From contig NZ_JBHTHQ010000006.1 in NCBI RefSeq assembly GCF_042676605.1, positions 1 to 64,000 of the forward strand: 64,000 nucleotides of DNA. The letters are read 5' to 3'. Numbering within the stretch: the stretch's first letter is position 1; each line of letters opens with the position of its first letter. Below the pieces are notes generated by a model. The model had not been told where the DNA came from and searched no databases. It saw nothing but the letters and a program-made list of their open reading frames with translations. Source of the DNA: Alloscardovia venturai. GTDB taxonomy: Bacteria; Actinomycetota; Actinomycetes; Actinomycetales; Bifidobacteriaceae. The position numbers were made by a program, and so were the translations under genes. Positions 19,057 through 28,928 of the stretch are shown here, in pieces.

Positions 19057-19763
19057 GCTATGTCATTTCCCATTGCAGCAGCCATACCCTGCATAAATTC
19101 TTTATGATATGCACGTCCAACTGGAATCTTCTCACCATTGCTCAACGTTATCTCAGAGCTACTCATAACCATCACATGTTGAGGATTAACCAAAAATGCT
19201 TTACTGCATCTCAAAAAACCATATATCTCCAACTGTTCTTGCACGCTTCGAAGGCTTCCTGCAGAAGTCATAATACCGACCTCTGTATGATATGTAACAT
19301 TATGCCCACGCACTTCAACATATGAAATATCGTGCACACGTATGCGCTGAGCTCCACCCCGATAACTAATAACGACAGAACTCTCTGCTGTCTCAACGAC
19401 AGAAACTGCTCGCTGGATTTTACGCTCAAAATCGGTATATATGTAAGGTTTAATGACATAGTCTAAAGCGTTTACTTCATAGCCTTGAGCTGCAAACTGC
19501 GCCATATTCGTTACAAAGATAAGTACGGTTTTTTGATCTACCTCACGCAACTTATGCGCCGCATTCATGCCATTCATGTTAGGCATTTCGATGTCCATAA
19601 AAACGATGTCCCACACAGGCTTGTAGTCACTTAACAACACAGTGGGATCAGTAAAACGAGTAATTTTGAACTGCGTGGAATGTGTAGCGCTGAACTGATG
19701 AAGATAGCTTTCAAGAGTAAATGCCGCTTTATCTTCATCTTCGACAATGGCGATAGTCAGCAT
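19053..19763 (-). CDS. LytTR-type response regulator
   Basis: 236 residues. Receiver domain with IVEDED at the start, phospho-acceptor Asp in IVFMDIEMPN and Lys in LDYVIKPY, then a LytTR DNA-binding domain (ISYVEVRGHNVTYHTEVG, FLRCSKAFLVNPQHV). ATG at 19763 with GGTGGA 6 nt upstream is preferred to an in-frame GTG 33 bases earlier. It is the partner of the kinase directly downstream. I did not find two LytTR-type repeats at 21-22 bp spacing in the nearby promoters. Confidence 0.88.
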   Translation of the reverse strand: MLTIAIVEDEDKAAFTLESYLHQFSATHSTQFKITRFTDPTVLLSDYKPVWDIVFMDIEMPNMNGMNAAHKLREVDQKTVLIFVTNMAQFAAQGYEVNALDYVIKPYIYTDFERKIQRAVSVVETAESSVVISYRGGAQRIRVHDISYVEVRGHNVTYHTEVGIMTSAGSLRSVQEQLEIYGFLRCSKAFLVNPQHVMVMSSSEITLSNGEKIPVGRAYHKEFMQGMAAAMGNDIA

Positions 19764-19789
19764 ATCATTCCACCAGCTTTCATGACAAT

Positions 19790-19839
19790 AAAACACTCAA
19801 GTACTCCGTATACTGTGTACGATTCTACCTGAGTGTTTT
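19790..19839 (-). terminator. terminator of MFS gene
   Basis: AAAACACTCA and TGAGTGTTTT form a 10-bp stem between the MFS stop and the response-regulator gene. It lies across the probable leader of the latter. Confidence 0.7.
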
Positions 19840-19863
19840 CTTCTACAAATATAACGAGTGCAA

Positions 19864-21183
19864 TTAGCGATTCAATGGATGTTCGTCTGTACCGTACTTC
19901 TTCTGTAATACAATCATAGTAAAACCAGCAACTGCTTCTATAATAACTACACCTACGAAACCCCACATCGTGCTTTTAATTACTGATGGCGCTACAAGCA
20001 TTGGGGTTACAAGCGCAAAGAGACCATATATCAGACGTGAAAAACCATTGATAAAGCCTTGAACCGTCGCGCGTATAGAAATCGGGAAGGATTCTTGGGT
20101 CCACACCTTGTACATCGCTTCACCAGCGAGCGGAATACCTGCATAGAGAAGTGCAGTCGCTGTGATAATCACACCAAGACTTGCACCACCTAACGCCATA
20201 ACAATAATGGAAAACAAAGTAAGAATAAGACCAGCATAGAACGCGCTATTACGATATTTACCACCCGACACAGCAGCAAAAACTATATTCAGAATCAGCG
20301 TAATAAGATTCAACCCAATACCCAGCGCTGTAGCTAATGTCTGATTTGCACCAGCCTGAGAAAACATATAAGTCTGGAACTGTCCCCATGTATTCGCCAA
20401 GAGATTCCACATCACATAGTAGCCAGTAATAGCACCCAGAAAACCAAGCAATGCCTTCTTCTGGGAGCCTAAGAGTACAGAAAAGACAGAGACTTTTTGA
20501 GTATCATAACCCTCTTCTGCTCGAGCTTGAATGTTATGACGTTCATCTGCTTCAGCATGAATTCTCTTCAAGCCTGAAGAAAATACTCGCCATCCCCACA
20601 CTACTATTCCCATGCCAGCGAAGAACCCAAAAACAATGCGACCACCCATGGCACCTGAAAGACTGGAAACCAAGAATGCTGCAATGTAAGAAACAAAAAT
20701 ACCAATCTGCCAGAAAATTTGACTCGTTGACACGAGTTTTGAGCCCATCGCGGAGTTTGGGGCATCATAACTTAGTACGGTAATTGCAACTGGAATTTCT
20801 GCGCCGGATGCCACACCAGCGACGATGATACCCACGGTTAGCATCCCAAAATTCATAGCAGCCGCACACATAAAGGCACCTACAACATAAAGAGCACTAA
20901 TCCAGTTGAAGAAATGAACACGTCCGACCTTATCTGCCACTCGCCCGCCCGCTAGAGAACCCAGTGCTATTGCAAATGACATGACAGCGGAAATAATTCC
21001 CACTTGAGCAGTGCTCAGGCTTAAGCCTTTCTGCCACACTGTAATAGTAGACGACAAGCCAACCAAAATACCTGAAGCGAGAGTAGCACCGATACCCGCC
21101 GCGAATGCTAGTTCTGTGTATTTACCTAATCCAGCCGACTGCTGCTTCGCATCCATGCTGGATTGTGTGAGAGTAGCTACCAT
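19864..21183 (-). CDS. MFS sugar transporter
   Basis: 439 residues, 12 membrane segments, with the sugar-porter-like loop GGRVADKVGRVHFFNW. It resembles the carriers beside glycosidases in bifidobacterial carbohydrate loci. ATG at 21183 has AGGA directly upstream; upstream in-frame Met codons lie between the promoter and this site. It is transcribed alone and ends at a good terminator before the two-component genes. The substrate is unknown; rhamnosides or other plant glycosides are plausible from context. Confidence 0.82.
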   Translation of the reverse strand: MVATLTQSSMDAKQQSAGLGKYTELAFAAGIGATLASGILVGLSSTITVWQKGLSLSTAQVGIISAVMSFAIALGSLAGGRVADKVGRVHFFNWISALYVVGAFMCAAAMNFGMLTVGIIVAGVASGAEIPVAITVLSYDAPNSAMGSKLVSTSQIFWQIGIFVSYIAAFLVSSLSGAMGGRIVFGFFAGMGIVVWGWRVFSSGLKRIHAEADERHNIQARAEEGYDTQKVSVFSVLLGSQKKALLGFLGAITGYYVMWNLLANTWGQFQTYMFSQAGANQTLATALGIGLNLITLILNIVFAAVSGGKYRNSAFYAGLILTLFSIIVMALGGASLGVIITATALLYAGIPLAGEAMYKVWTQESFPISIRATVQGFINGFSRLIYGLFALVTPMLVAPSVIKSTMWGFVGVVIIEAVAGFTMIVLQKKYGTDEHPLNR

Positions 21184-21251
21184 GTTTCCTACTTTTTTGA
21201 CTTCGAGATAAATGGTCATCCAGTGCCTTGTAAATGTCATGCATCGTAAAT

Positions 21252-21299
21252 GACTCGTTTTACGAGCCACAAGTATAACGACACGGACAAGACTTCAAA
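21252..21299 (-). promoter_or_regulatory. MFS promoter with downstream dyad
   Basis: TTTGAA (21294-21299), 16 bases, TATACT (21272-21277), followed by CTCGT-TTT-ACGAG (21254-21266), a small dyad near the transcription start that may be an operator or a leader hairpin. Confidence 0.45.
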
Positions 21300-21312
21300 T
21301 CACCTCTAGGCT

Positions 21313-22611
21313 CTATCTCGCCTTCTTTCCCAACACATACATCCCTGCTCGCCGCCCGGCTCCTGGAATTTCTATCACAGTACCTTGTACCACCATTTCT
21401 TTGAGTATCTGTGCTACGCGATTTCGTCCCATCCCTGAGTATGTAGCGATGTCTTGTATCGTGAGCCCTATGTCGCGCTTATATCCATAAAGATCCTGTG
21501 CAAAGAGCAGCTGAGTGATGATATCTACTGGGAGGACGCCGAGCATTTCTCCCTCAAACGAGCGTGTCTCAAGAGCGTCATTGACATCACTCTCAGTTTC
21601 CAGAACGAACTTCAGCATGCGCTCACAAAACATCGTCAGTTCTGCACAATTCATACTGTCTTCCGCCTCTTCAAACGCTTTATAATACTGCGCCTTATGA
21701 CCATGAATGACGCGCGAGAGTGAAGCTGCGACAGGGAAACACACAATTGTACTCAGGTGTTGCGTGAGCAGATATCTTCCCGTACGTCCGTTTCCGTCGT
21801 AGAAGGGGTGCACATATTCGAAGAGAAAATGGCACATAATCGCTCTGAGCAGTGCCGGAATGCGCTCATCGCACTGAAGCCTCAGCCACAACCGCATGTA
21901 TTGCGTAATATCTGCCTCATTACGCACACCTTGATGAGTTGGTTCTAATCTACCGGGGTCATAAATAGCTACAGAATTTTTACGAAAAATCTGACCATCT
22001 ACTTCATTGCCTTTTTCAATCTCTCCCTGCATGACGAGGTCGTATATGTCTCGAATTTCTTGGAGGGAATGTGGAAGAGCATCATGTCCAGTACCTGCTG
22101 CGCACTCGTCTGTCTCGCTCGACCCCCGTACCGTAAAGTACAGATGTGCAAGACTCTCAAAACGAATATGCTTCTTTGTGTGCTTTTGTGAACCGCTCAC
22201 TGAACGAGTCTGGATATCCCTTTTAGCACCCTTTTGAGCACTCGAAACTGAAACCGCGCTCCACACTTCTTCCCATGATGAGTCGATGCTCTCAACTTTG
22301 TTTGTGCTCTCTATTTCCCTCGCTATGAGTGATTTTACGTATATATCTTGCGCGAAGTCCGGAAGGCGTTTCCACCTCACACGTACCTGTCGGTCAAGAG
22401 TATAAATGTCATCTATCATTCGCACGATATCCGCTGTCATCACGGCAAACATCTCATGCTGATTGCACTTGTTCGCTTCGCCGAGTGTAATTCCTGTCTT
22501 TATCACAGAAGGATGTGCAATACGCTCTTCGTAAAAGTATCGGGCTACCTGGTCTGGGCGCCGTGCACTACGACTCATCGCTACCATGCGACGGATGGAT
22601 TTATATGTCAT
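21313..22611 (-). CDS. Fic-family protein with C-terminal winged helix
   Basis: 432 residues. The Fic core motif HPFYDGNGRTGR is intact (about residues 268-279), preceded by the flap FRKNSVAIYDPGRLEP. The N-terminal stretch TNKVES (about 103-108) resembles the S/TxxxE inhibitory helix, with Ser where Gly/Asn is usual. A C-terminal winged helix (IQDIATYSGMGRNRVAQILK) suggests DNA binding, probably autoregulatory. It should transfer AMP (or another nucleotide) to protein hydroxyls. ATG at 22611 has GAGAGGAG 6 nt upstream. Central low-complexity insert at about 120-150. The target is unknown. Confidence 0.88.
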   Translation of the reverse strand: MTYKSIRRMVAMSRSARRPDQVARYFYEERIAHPSVIKTGITLGEANKCNQHEMFAVMTADIVRMIDDIYTLDRQVRVRWKRLPDFAQDIYVKSLIAREIESTNKVESIDSSWEEVWSAVSVSSAQKGAKRDIQTRSVSGSQKHTKKHIRFESLAHLYFTVRGSSETDECAAGTGHDALPHSLQEIRDIYDLVMQGEIEKGNEVDGQIFRKNSVAIYDPGRLEPTHQGVRNEADITQYMRLWLRLQCDERIPALLRAIMCHFLFEYVHPFYDGNGRTGRYLLTQHLSTIVCFPVAASLSRVIHGHKAQYYKAFEEAEDSMNCAELTMFCERMLKFVLETESDVNDALETRSFEGEMLGVLPVDIITQLLFAQDLYGYKRDIGLTIQDIATYSGMGRNRVAQILKEMVVQGTVIEIPGAGRRAGMYVLGKKAR

Positions 22612-22661
22612 GTCGCACTCCTCTCCAGTACACGCCAGTAAGACACACAACATTCAATAAT

Positions 22662-22696
22662 TTTGTTGCACTATCTTACTCTTTAAGTGCAACAAA
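22662..22696. promoter_or_regulatory. 11-bp dyad upstream of fic
   Basis: TTTGTTGCACT (22662-22672), 13 spacer bases, AGTGCAACAAA (22686-22696): perfect arms ending 51 bases before the Fic start codon. It overlaps a -35-like TTGCAC on the minus strand, so it is a good operator candidate for the winged helix of the Fic protein itself. Confidence 0.65.
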
Positions 22697-22757
22697 TAAA
22701 ACGCTGCTGCTCGGTAGAGCAGTTCCCCCACAGCCATGCTCCACACGCCCCTCGATA

Positions 22758-23979
22758 CTACTTCACCATATCCGAGTCATGCGCAGCATCGAGTGCGCTA
22801 ACCAAGGAAGACAAAGCATCATAGCGCTCATATGCCGTACTCATCACTGCGATGACGTAGTCGCCCTGCCTACTTTTAACTATTCCCGCATCATTTTGCG
22901 CGAGGAAATACTGATCGTCATCTATCCATCCAGCCTTTGTGTATGTACCGATACCAGAAGGAGATAACATCTGCTGAATAAACGAATTCGTCGGGTTTAC
23001 ATAGTAATTCATAAACCACGATTTTGCGCTATCATTTGCCAGTGCATCTTCCAACACAACTGAATTTTTCTCAGGGTTAGACTCTGTGGCACTTGTCCCG
23101 AAGAGATAGTCATACCCGAGCACCCACATCTTTGCGAGATTTGCCGATGACAGGAAATAGTATTTCTAGGCAGGATGTCGGCATCAAGATTCACTCCAGC
23201 CGTCCAATCGCGCAAATGCTGCACTCCAAACGTATCGTAAATGTCGTCATAGGCATCATTGCCTGAATTAGAAATTGTTTGATTGACCCACTCTTGTGTC
23301 TGCGCGTCAGGATTATGTGCATCTATAGCACCAGACCACAAGTCAGCAAGCACGACAGGATTTAATAGCCGAAGCACCGTAATGCGGGGCGTGAGGATCG
23401 TATCCAAGCGCATTCCCTGTCGTCATGTCGACGACGACAAAGGACACATCAGCGCCGTTACCCTCGATATCTTTTATACGAGCGTTGATAGTATCAGCAT
23501 TCGCCTGACTGAGGTTAAATCCAGCCGTCTGAGTCAAACCTACTGTTAGGAAGGCTATCTATCCCCACCACACTCTGAAGCACAAGGTCGTTTACATCAC
23601 CGTATTTTCCAGAACCTTTTGCAGTTTGCAATGCTGCCGCGCGAAACTTTGTACGCTTCGTCGCGCTCGTATTTGCGCTCCTGAGCTGCTCGATTTGAGT
23701 GCGTAGCGTTGAATTCGTTACAGTAAGTCCTATAGTGAATGCGACAGCTGCGACTATCGCCACGATAGCGATGGCATACCGTTTGCGTAAACTCTTATTT
23801 CCCGACAATGGGTGCGGAAAGATGCTGCGGAGTAGTGTGCGCACAGACGTCGCGAAAGAAGCAAAGAAAGAGATAAAAGAAGAAGTAGAAGAAGCGAAGC
23901 TCGGTGCCGTATGAGAAGTGTGAACATGCATTTTTCCACGACCATTACCTCGACTATGCTTACTCCCGTTATCAAACAC
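22758..23979 (-). pseudogene. frameshifted class A beta-lactamase-like serine hydrolase
   Basis: Remnant of a membrane-anchored penicillin-recognising serine hydrolase. An N-terminal cytoplasmic part and a membrane helix (IAIVAIVAAVAFTIGLTV), a coiled linker, then the hydrolase with GASAIKS (SxxK) and later GTYTKAGW (KTG-like box). The collinear pieces lie in three frames, with breaks near 23530, 23380 and 23140. Intact members occur in bifidobacteria as putative beta-lactamase-related or peptidoglycan enzymes. Several breaks argue for a dead gene; sequencing errors cannot be excluded. Confidence 0.75.
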
Positions 23980-24028
23980 CTTCTCACACGCTCAGCTCCT
24001 CAAAATCCTAACAGCACCACAAATCAGT

Positions 24029-24034
24029 TAGAAT
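24029..24034 (+). promoter_or_regulatory. -10 box of the DUF4037 gene, apparently leaderless
   Basis: TAGAAT ends 6 bases before the ATG at 24041, so transcription should start at or next to the start codon. No convincing -35 or ribosome-binding site is seen. Confidence 0.45.
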
Positions 24035-24040
24035 GTAACC

Positions 24041-25904
24041 ATGCTTCAACGCGACTTCAATGCTGAAAAATTTTTCGCCGAGCTTGACCAGATTTTTTTC
24101 TGAGAACCGCGCCACTACAGATGCACTCCCCTACCTCGAGCGCGCTTTGAAAGATGCAAAACAGGCAAACAATGAGGAGGCAGAACTCACCGTCATCTGT
24201 GAGCTTTTGGGCTTTAACCGCTCTCATCGCCGTCACGCAGAAAATCATAAGTTATGCGAGCGCGCTTTGGCTTTGCGCGATGCACTCAGACTGGATGACA
24301 CCGGGCAGGGTACAGTCGTACTCATCGATGTGGCTACAGCATATCGTGCGGCGGGTGACTATGAGAATGCTCGCACATGTTACGCTCTAGCTGAGAATGA
24401 AGCGTCTCACACATTGCCTAACACTGATCGTCGTAAGGCTTCGCTCTATAATAATCTTTCTCTTCTCTATAGTGAGACTGGGCAGCTTACACAGGCGAGG
24501 ACTGCACTTCTTCACGCTCTTGATTTAATACGTATCGCGAGTGTGAATCCAGACGCGGATATCGACGTAGCAACGACATTGACAAATATTGGGCTGTTGG
24601 AGTTGCAGATTTTCAGCAAGAAGAATCCCGACAAAAAAGCACTTCCTTCTACTTTCTCCGAAACCCTCTCCGAGGCTCTCGCCCACACGAAGCAGGCGGT
24701 AGCTATGTATGAGAAGCATGAGGAGCTTCGTGCTTCTAGTCATTATGCTTCTGCGCTTGCTGGGTATGCGCAGGTGTTGTTTATGAATGGTCGTGCTCAA
24801 GAATCACTTGATTATTATGACCGCGCTCTCGGCATTATCAAAACGAAGTATGGCGAAGAGAGTGATTACTTTGAGACTACGCAGACAAATGCTGATATTG
24901 TGCGTGACTTTCTGAAAAAGAGTCCTGTGAAAGGTCGCACTCCGCACCAAGCGAGTAAGCAACGGCTTTCTGGGCTTGAGCTATCTCGCGCATACTGGAA
25001 TGCTTACGGTGATGTGCTCTTTGGCGGATCCGATGGCATGAAAGATCTTCGCTCGCGTGCTGCTATAGGGCTAGCTGGGTATGGGTCGGAATGTTTTGGT
25101 TTTGATGATGAATTTTCTACAGATCATGATTTCGGTCCGCGCTTTTGCGTGTGGCTGACGAATGAAGATTTTCAGCAGTTTGGCGCCGAACTTCAAGAGA
25201 GGTACGACAAGCTGCCTTCGTCATTTTTAGGGTATGACCGTTCTGTCCGCACTCCACGAAATATCAGGCGTGACGGCGTGATGAGCATTGACTCATTCTT
25301 TATGGATACTGTAGCGCTTACGGCGGCTCCGACTGCATATGGCGAAGAGCACGTTTGGCTCTCTCTTCGTGAAGAGTTGCTTGCTACCGCCACAAATGGT
25401 CAGGTTTTTGCTGATCCTTTCGGCGCATTTTCCAGTCGCCGCAATGCCTTTAAACACATGCCCGAAGATGTAAGACTCTATCTCATCTCTGAGAAGCTTG
25501 GCATGATTTCTCAAACCGGTCAGTACAACTTCCCTCGCATGATGAAGCGCGGTGACGTGAGTGCCGCACGACTTGCTATCGCCGAATTTACGAATAATGT
25601 CATTTCACTAATATTTTTACTCAATAATCCCGCAAGCGTAGGGTACGCGCCGTACTACAAGTGGAAATTTGCCGCACTGCGTAAACTCAGCCGCCGCATG
25701 GGTACGCGGCTGACTGACCTGACGCCACTTCTTGAAGATAATCTAGGTGACCCACATAAGGATAAGATTTCTCGCATCTGCGCTCGTATCCTTGAGCAAC
25801 TTCTTACCGATGGGCTGACCACATCTACGGAAGATTTCCTCGAATGGCAGCGACCATATATTGAAGAGCACATAACGCAGGAATTTAGAGAAAGGATATC
25901 ATGA
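24041..25904 (+). CDS. TPR-DUF4037 protein, with a T7 frameshift near its N-terminus
   Basis: The protein has N-terminal tetratricopeptide-like repeats (about 20-270) and a DUF4037 domain whose GYGSECFGFDDEFSTDHDFG resembles nucleotidyltransferase metal-binding motifs (paired Asp). The natural N-terminus starts at the ATG at 24041 (MLQRDFNAEKFFAELDQIF) but runs into TGA after a run of seven T (24092-24098). With six T it would read on as FSENRATTDALPYLERALK. The long downstream frame alone opens at an ATG at 24060 that lacks a ribosome-binding site. The stop overlaps the DUF4125 start (ATGA), so both are co-translated. Function unknown. Confidence 0.7.
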
Positions 25905-26521
25905 GTCAGAATCTCGACCTTATCGAGCACATCGTAGAGCAGGAATGGAAACAATTCCAAGACGTGAACAACGAAGGTGGTCCAGCGAATTGCCAAGGGA
26001 ACTGGCCCACTTTCCGCGTAATGCGCATGAGCCAATTCCTTACGTGGAACGACGACGTTTTAGAAAGTTATGATACAGATCTCACAGAGTGCGAGACTAC
26101 TCACCGCAACTTACTAACCGAGAAATATGCGCATATGATGGCAAGTACTGACCCACAGTATTACGAGCACAAACTCAAACCATACCTCGCGCACCTAGAC
26201 CCCGAGCGCATCGCGCTTCAGGAGCATATCATCGCCCAGCAGCTTATATGGGCGAAGCGTTTCCATCAGCTTTACCCACATCTTGGCGAAAACATGCGCG
26301 TCATAGAAACTCGTGAGGACACACGTGACGTTACCAGTTTCGAGACTTATCTGCGTGGGGAGCTCAGTACGTATTCTGATGAGACTCTTCGCCTTTATGC
26401 GACAATGATAGAGCGATATGCTGCCGAGGATATCAATATCACCGAAGAGACAGTTTTGTGGACGGTAAAGCTCAGCGGCCACCCGAATCTGGCAGCCGCT
26501 GAGAAATACTTAGCTGGGTAA
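25901..26521 (+). CDS. DUF4125 family protein
   Basis: 206 residues, soluble, largely helical, with no catalytic motif that I recognise. NCQGNWPTFRVMRMSQFLTW and QLIWAKRFHQLYPHLGENMR are the parts I associate with DUF4125. It is coupled by 4-nt overlap to the TPR-DUF4037 gene, a pairing I recall from other actinobacteria and Firmicutes, which suggests a shared, still undefined task. Confidence 0.75.
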   Translation: MSQNLDLIEHIVEQEWKQFQDVNNEGGPANCQGNWPTFRVMRMSQFLTWNDDVLESYDTDLTECETTHRNLLTEKYAHMMASTDPQYYEHKLKPYLAHLDPERIALQEHIIAQQLIWAKRFHQLYPHLGENMRVIETREDTRDVTSFETYLRGELSTYSDETLRLYATMIERYAAEDINITEETVLWTVKLSGHPNLAAAEKYLAG

Positions 26522-26586
26522 AATGCGTGCGATACTACCTATTCGCAGTTATCACAGCATGAGCCCATGAATCGAGGAGAGGAGAA

Positions 26587-27171
26587 TCATCGGAGTTCAT
26601 CGTCAGCTGGAGCTGTATAGGCATCATCGTGCTCATCACTATCCTGTTGTGACTTCTCCTCTTTCCGCGAGCTACGAATCCCCATCACGATAGCAACGAC
26701 AACAAGAACGACTCCGCTCACTACGAGCGCACCGATGATGAAATTGCCCGCGTACCCATATACAGTCGGTCCCATGTGAGGGAAGGTGAGGACGATGGCG
26801 ACGCACATCACAGCGAGAATGAGACCCACAATTGCGTAAATTACCGCAGCGACGTTGATACCCGTCTTTTCTGCCACTTTATCCTTCCACCGCACTTGAG
26901 TAGGCTGGCGATAAGGCATGCTCGCATACATAGGCGGTTGCTGTACATATGGTTGCTGAGGATTTTGCGGACCGTTCTGTGGTTGTGGAGCGCTCTGTGA
27001 CGATTGCTGATTTTGCTGTGTCTGCGCATCGCCATCAGCACCATTAGTATCATTAGCGCCATGTGAGCTATTTGCAGTACTGTCCACTTTTTCCGTACCT
27101 CCTGCTTGCGACTGCGCTTCCCAGAAAGCTGGGTTTATCGCAGGATTACCAAAATTATTTAAAACTGTCAT
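26587..27171 (-). CDS. Gln/Pro-rich membrane protein, PspC partner
   Basis: 194 residues: an N-terminal disordered cytoplasmic part rich in Gln, Asn and Pro (about 25-95), two membrane helices (about 107-128 and 139-163) and a charged acidic tail. Not assigned to a family. It overlaps the PspC gene by 4 nt and is therefore made with it, which suggests a cell-envelope role. Confidence 0.7.
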   Translation of the reverse strand: MTVLNNFGNPAINPAFWEAQSQAGGTEKVDSTANSSHGANDTNGADGDAQTQQNQQSSQSAPQPQNGPQNPQQPYVQQPPMYASMPYRQPTQVRWKDKVAEKTGINVAAVIYAIVGLILAVMCVAIVLTFPHMGPTVYGYAGNFIIGALVVSGVVLVVVAIVMGIRSSRKEEKSQQDSDEHDDAYTAPADDELR

Positions 27172-28814
27172 TGTTGAGCCTCCACATTCAGGCGAGCAAA
27201 GATAAGAGTTGCGTTGAGATATAGATCTGGCTTCTCTGTCTTGTTTATAACTTGGTTAAATTGGTTCCGGAAATCGTTCTTCACGACAGTGTCGAGGTTC
27301 TTCTCTTTCCAATCCTGAAGCCAATCTTCTAAATCACTTTCTGAATCAACATCTGAAAGGTCAGCAAGGGAGTCCTGCACGAGTTCTGTGCTCTCATCGG
27401 ACCTGTCATGCGAATCGACGTAGTCTTGCAAAGTCCGTCTAAACTGCTCAGCAAGTTCTACGCACTGAGTATCAGCAGCAGAGTTACCTACGAGGTTATC
27501 ACTCCAGCCAGCGCCAAACGAGTTGAGACCTTCCCTGTTATAGCCACACCCACGAGGAAGTTTTACAGTCACATTTACTGCTCGCGCGTAGATACCCATA
27601 TGTCCTGTAGGGCAACCAGAATCTACCCACGTACCATCTACTTTCTTATGTTTATGAGTGCCTTCTACGTCTTTCCAATTTCTTAAGTCGATGGTGACGT
27701 TGCGCGTGCGGTAGCGTCCCGAACTGGTAAACGCGACACCTTGCTGGAGTTGCTTATCGAAACTCTTTGACGCTTTAATAGTCGTGTTTTCTTTCGTCAG
27801 TACAACGGTGGAATACGACTTAATATTTGCAGCAGTACCCGCCTCGTATGCGAGAGCTCCATACGCCGGAAGTAAACTTCCCAAGCACAGCACCAAGCAC
27901 AGACCTGCCGCAGTTCCATATCCAGCACTCTTACGTCCCATTAATGCGAGTACAAGTGTGACGACAAATAGTCCAATGGTCAGGCAGGCAAACCATGTAA
28001 AGACGAGTAACGCCAAGTTCACAAAATCAGTAGAAGCGATGTGGAGTACGTTTTTGCCTACAAAGTATGTAGCAGCGATAGAGAAGAGAACAGCTGCGAG
28101 GACAAGGAGCCGAAGTACCGGTCCTGCGCTCTTGCGCTTATACACTACTCGTTCGCGTTCGATAATGCGTGGAACGACGGGCTGCACACGTGGGGTGGGC
28201 TGAGCAGCAGTCCCCTGAGCAGAGGAAGGTTGAGCAGGGAAAGACTGCGTAGGTGGCGTGGCATAGTATGCAGTATCGTGATTGTAAGGTTGCCAAGGAG
28301 CAGCCTGCGGCTGCGTATAATGCGTATAATCCTGATATTGCTGTGACTGCGGTCCAGGCTGTTGCGGTCCGAGGTGCGATGGCTGAGGCTGTTGCATGTC
28401 ATTAACCGTTTGCCAATTCTCAGGATTTCGAGCTTGTCGTGAAGAGTATGCTACGAGAACGAAGAAGAGAAGGACAGTTACCATTCCCCAAAAAGTCAGA
28501 AACGTAGTCATACCTGCGATGACCAGGAAGATAGTCGACACGACTGCTTCCCCTGACCAATTGCCACGGATCATTTCCTCAAAAAGGATACGACCATGAG
28601 TATCTGGCAGGAGAAGCCATGCAAACACGTATGCCAAAATGCCCGAACCAGTAAGTATCAGCAGGAGTGCAAGAGCACGCACGAGAGCTCTATCCCAGCC
28701 GACGCGGCGCGCTATACCTGCGCACACGCCACCTATCCAGCGGTCATCGCCACGCACGATTTGCGAAGAGCGAATCCAATCGAAAAATTTTGAAAGTCCA
28801 GTATCGTTGTTCAT
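27168..28814 (-). CDS. PspC-domain membrane protein
   Basis: 548 residues. N-terminal PspC domain (WIGGVCAGIARRVGWDRALV, then a helix AYVFAWLLLP), a second helix, a Gln/Pro-rich cytoplasmic linker (about 140-215), four more helices, and a C-terminal extracytoplasmic domain of about 200 residues with Cys pairs (SGCPTGHMG, PRGCGYN). Divergent from the PspC-kinase gene. Related loci act in envelope-stress signalling (LiaRS-like); here it may be a target or a sensor partner. The -10 lies 6 bases before the ATG, so the transcript looks leaderless. Confidence 0.8.
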   Translation of the reverse strand: MNNDTGLSKFFDWIRSSQIVRGDDRWIGGVCAGIARRVGWDRALVRALALLLILTGSGILAYVFAWLLLPDTHGRILFEEMIRGNWSGEAVVSTIFLVIAGMTTFLTFWGMVTVLLFFVLVAYSSRQARNPENWQTVNDMQQPQPSHLGPQQPGPQSQQYQDYTHYTQPQAAPWQPYNHDTAYYATPPTQSFPAQPSSAQGTAAQPTPRVQPVVPRIIERERVVYKRKSAGPVLRLLVLAAVLFSIAATYFVGKNVLHIASTDFVNLALLVFTWFACLTIGLFVVTLVLALMGRKSAGYGTAAGLCLVLCLGSLLPAYGALAYEAGTAANIKSYSTVVLTKENTTIKASKSFDKQLQQGVAFTSSGRYRTRNVTIDLRNWKDVEGTHKHKKVDGTWVDSGCPTGHMGIYARAVNVTVKLPRGCGYNREGLNSFGAGWSDNLVGNSAADTQCVELAEQFRRTLQDYVDSHDRSDESTELVQDSLADLSDVDSESDLEDWLQDWKEKNLDTVVKNDFRNQFNQVINKTEKPDLYLNATLIFARLNVEAQQ

Positions 28815-28820
28815 GGTTTC

Positions 28821-28845
28821 ATTATGATGAGAATTTTCTTCTCAT
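28821..28845. promoter_or_regulatory. minus-strand -10 and 7-bp dyad of the PspC operon
   Basis: CATAAT (minus strand, 28821-28826) ends 6 bases upstream of the PspC start codon. Directly upstream of it lies ATGAGAA-TTTTC-TTCTCAT (28827-28845), a perfect 7-bp dyad in the position of an operator or activator site, perhaps for the LuxR-type regulator encoded on the other side. Confidence 0.5.
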
Positions 28846-28915
28846 GTCATGGGGGACACCCCTGAATCTCCCCTTGTTTTTGTCTCTCACTCCCGACTTT
28901 CCAACCCCTATCGTG

Positions 28916-28921
28916 CATAAT
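28916..28921 (+). promoter_or_regulatory. -10 box of the PspC kinase gene, apparently leaderless
   Basis: CATAAT ends 7 bases before the ATG at 28929. The G-run between them is too close to the ATG to be a ribosome-binding site. It mirrors the arrangement on the opposite strand. Confidence 0.5.
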
Positions 28922-28928
28922 AGGGGGT

